From positions 1,798,001-1,862,000 of the forward strand of contig NZ_CP093442.1 of NCBI RefSeq assembly GCF_022814725.1: a DNA stretch of 64,000 bases, given 5' to 3'. A program made the position numbers and the translations under genes. The DNA comes from Bdellovibrio reynosensis (GTDB lineage Bacteria > Bdellovibrionota > Bdellovibrionia > Bdellovibrionales > Bdellovibrionaceae). Shown piece by piece: positions 62,992 to 64,000 of this stretch; position 1 is the first letter of the stretch, and each line of letters opens with the position of its first letter. Below the pieces are notes generated by a model. That model was not told where the DNA came from and did not search any database. It saw only the letters and a program-made list of their open reading frames with translations.

Positions 62992-64000
62992 ATGAAAATA
63001 GCTAAAACTTGCACGTTAATGGCGGGCTTAATTCTGTTTACTCTTCTTTTTGCTAAGGATGCTTTGGCATCACCGCAAGCACTGACTTATCAAGGGCGCA
63101 TTTTAAAAACCGATGGAACAGCTTTGGAATACTCCAATGTGAGCTTCCAATTTGAAATCACCAGTCCAAATGGTTTATGTATCATCTATCGTGAACAAGT
63201 CGATCACGTCGACATGACCAACTCAAATGGCGTGTTTGACGTGCCAATTGGTGGGGGCACAAGAAGCTATCCTACCGCTGGCACTTTTAATCTTTTAGAT
63301 TCATTTAATAACTCATCCATTTTCACTTGTGATGGCGGATCGACATATAACGCCGCTGCCGGTGATCAACGTAAGCTGCGTGTGAAATTCCATGACGGAT
63401 CAGGATGGAAGACGATTTCACCGGATAATGAAATTAGATCTGTACCCTATGCGGGTTTTAGTTATTCCTCAGAACGCCTAGGCACTAATGTCGCTGCGGA
63501 TTTTGTTTTAAAAAACAATATCACTTCATGCCCTGCGAATAGCTTTTTAACTTTTGATGGAACCAATTTTTCATGTGCTCCTGTCACTGGCGCAAGTGGT
63601 GGTACTGTTACAGCGGTTTCTTCTACGAATTCTTACTTGTCTGTAGCTAATGGCACTTCAACACCAGCGTTAACTTTAAATGTCGGCTCGGTTGCAAATA
63701 CTGTGGCAGCAGGTGACGACGCGCGTTTCACCAATGCTCGTACACCGACTGGTACTGCGGGTGGGGATCTTAGCGGTACCTACCCAAATCCAAGTGTAGC
63801 AAAACTTCAAGGCGTTGCGGTTTCTTCCACTGCACCTACAAATGGTTATTTCTTGAAATACAACGGGACTGATTGGGCTCCTGTAGCGGTTGCGATTTCT
63901 GATGTGACGAACCTAACTTCGACTATTTCTGGTTTGCACACTACGGCTGCGTTTAACGCTGCTGTGGGAAGCGCTAACTGTGCTGCTCATCAAACGGCTT
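62992..64000 (+). CDS. Tail-fibre-like exported adhesin (Bdellovibrio fibre family), partial at window edge
   Basis: Open from ATG 62992 to the right edge (336 codons visible). Signal peptide ending FAKDALASP (cleavage after ALA), then the domain beginning QALTYQGRILKTDGTALEYS with Cys residues in NGLCIIYRE and SIFTCDGGS, then phage-fibre-like sequence (GGDLSGTYPNPSVAKLQGVA, TAPTNGYFLKYNGTDWAPVA, then VTNLTSTISGLHTTAAFNAA). GDLSGTYPNP-type repeats occur in phage tail collar/fibre proteins. B. bacteriovorus makes chimeric trimeric fibres (MAT superfamily) implicated in prey recognition. The C-terminus is outside the window. Confidence 0.85.
   Translation, partial: MKIAKTCTLMAGLILFTLLFAKDALASPQALTYQGRILKTDGTALEYSNVSFQFEITSPNGLCIIYREQVDHVDMTNSNGVFDVPIGGGTRSYPTAGTFNLLDSFNNSSIFTCDGGSTYNAAAGDQRKLRVKFHDGSGWKTISPDNEIRSVPYAGFSYSSERLGTNVAADFVLKNNITSCPANSFLTFDGTNFSCAPVTGASGGTVTAVSSTNSYLSVANGTSTPALTLNVGSVANTVAAGDDARFTNARTPTGTAGGDLSGTYPNPSVAKLQGVAVSSTAPTNGYFLKYNGTDWAPVAVAISDVTNLTSTISGLHTTAAFNAAVGSANCAAHQTA

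Overview
The window looks like chromosome of a Bdellovibrio-type predatory bacterium (Bdellovibrionota). The indicators are: a Myxococcus/Bdellovibrio-style gliding operon (TPR proteins plus outer-membrane beta-barrels); an FHA-GGDEF protein laid out like B. bacteriovorus DgcB; a phage-tail-fibre-like surface protein of the kind Bdellovibrio carries in many copies; many SPI/SPII-exported proteins of unknown function; LPS KDO genes; and very dense gene packing with frequent UUG starts behind strong GGAGG ribosome sites. No tRNA, rRNA, CRISPR, transposase, integrase or prophage block was seen. Gene families were recognised by eye from translated sequence; nothing was searched.

Layout. 1-6464 (minus): kdsC followed by two beta-barrel proteins and two TPR proteins (gliding machinery), the last running off the left edge. 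6570-7510: a hotdog thioesterase and a small coiled-coil membrane protein. 7591-9844: a three-gene amino-acid ABC importer. 9839-13572: APC permease, lipoprotein, AGE-family sugar isomerase. 13575-17893 (minus): engB-kdsB-pyrG-kdsD-FKBP operon. 18059-20989: an FHA/sigma-54 activator, a FliL-like membrane protein and a lipoprotein. 21171-26979 (minus): polA, a small HTH protein, ftsB, eno and a putative regulator translationally coupled to eno. 27245-29123: a lone CpaF-type ATPase with a cupredoxin-fold protein and a 92-aa protein. 29295-32281: secreted protein, DsbA-like lipoprotein, HEPN protein, L,D-transpeptidase-like lipoprotein. 32422-35181: possible leader peptide, lipase-maturation-factor-like protein, YetF/DUF421 protein, sfsA. 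35422-39470: lipA with 2-oxoacid dehydrogenase E2 and E3; lipB lies at 46616. 39621-46413: DUF3011, DUF72, thioredoxin-TPR, lytic transglycosylase and VWA proteins. 47258-49926 (minus): PIN-PhoH ATPase, MaoC hydratase, BLUF photoreceptor and DoxX. 50184-57761: PilZ, TonB-like, msrB, beta-barrel, metallopeptidase, lipoprotein, an ECF sigma/anti-sigma/CpxP-like operon, a C39-like secreted protein and a PepSY membrane protein. 57862-62792 (minus): FHA-GGDEF, pgi, metallophosphatase and a long coiled-coil protein. 62992 to the right edge: tail-fibre-like adhesin.

Themes. The genes combine housekeeping (DNA replication, CTP, KDO-LPS, glycolysis, lipoate/2-oxoacid dehydrogenase) with envelope remodelling and signalling suited to a predator: gliding, c-di-GMP synthesis and binding (GGDEF, PilZ), phosphothreonine reading (two FHA proteins), blue light (BLUF) and envelope stress (ECF sigma).

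The most unusual non-coding signal is a family of about 125-nt imperfect-palindrome elements. Four of them (27121, 31411, 44668, 60192) sit within 0-2 nt of the stop codon of a minus-strand gene, always in the same orientation, and share the motifs CTGACTGCGTTG and CCGCCTTGCAT in transcript sense. Two are identical except for a 3-nt gap. A shorter derivative lies at 35235. Two further, apparently different long palindromes occur at 20991 and 42831; the latter is a 218-bp element closed by perfect 31-bp arms.
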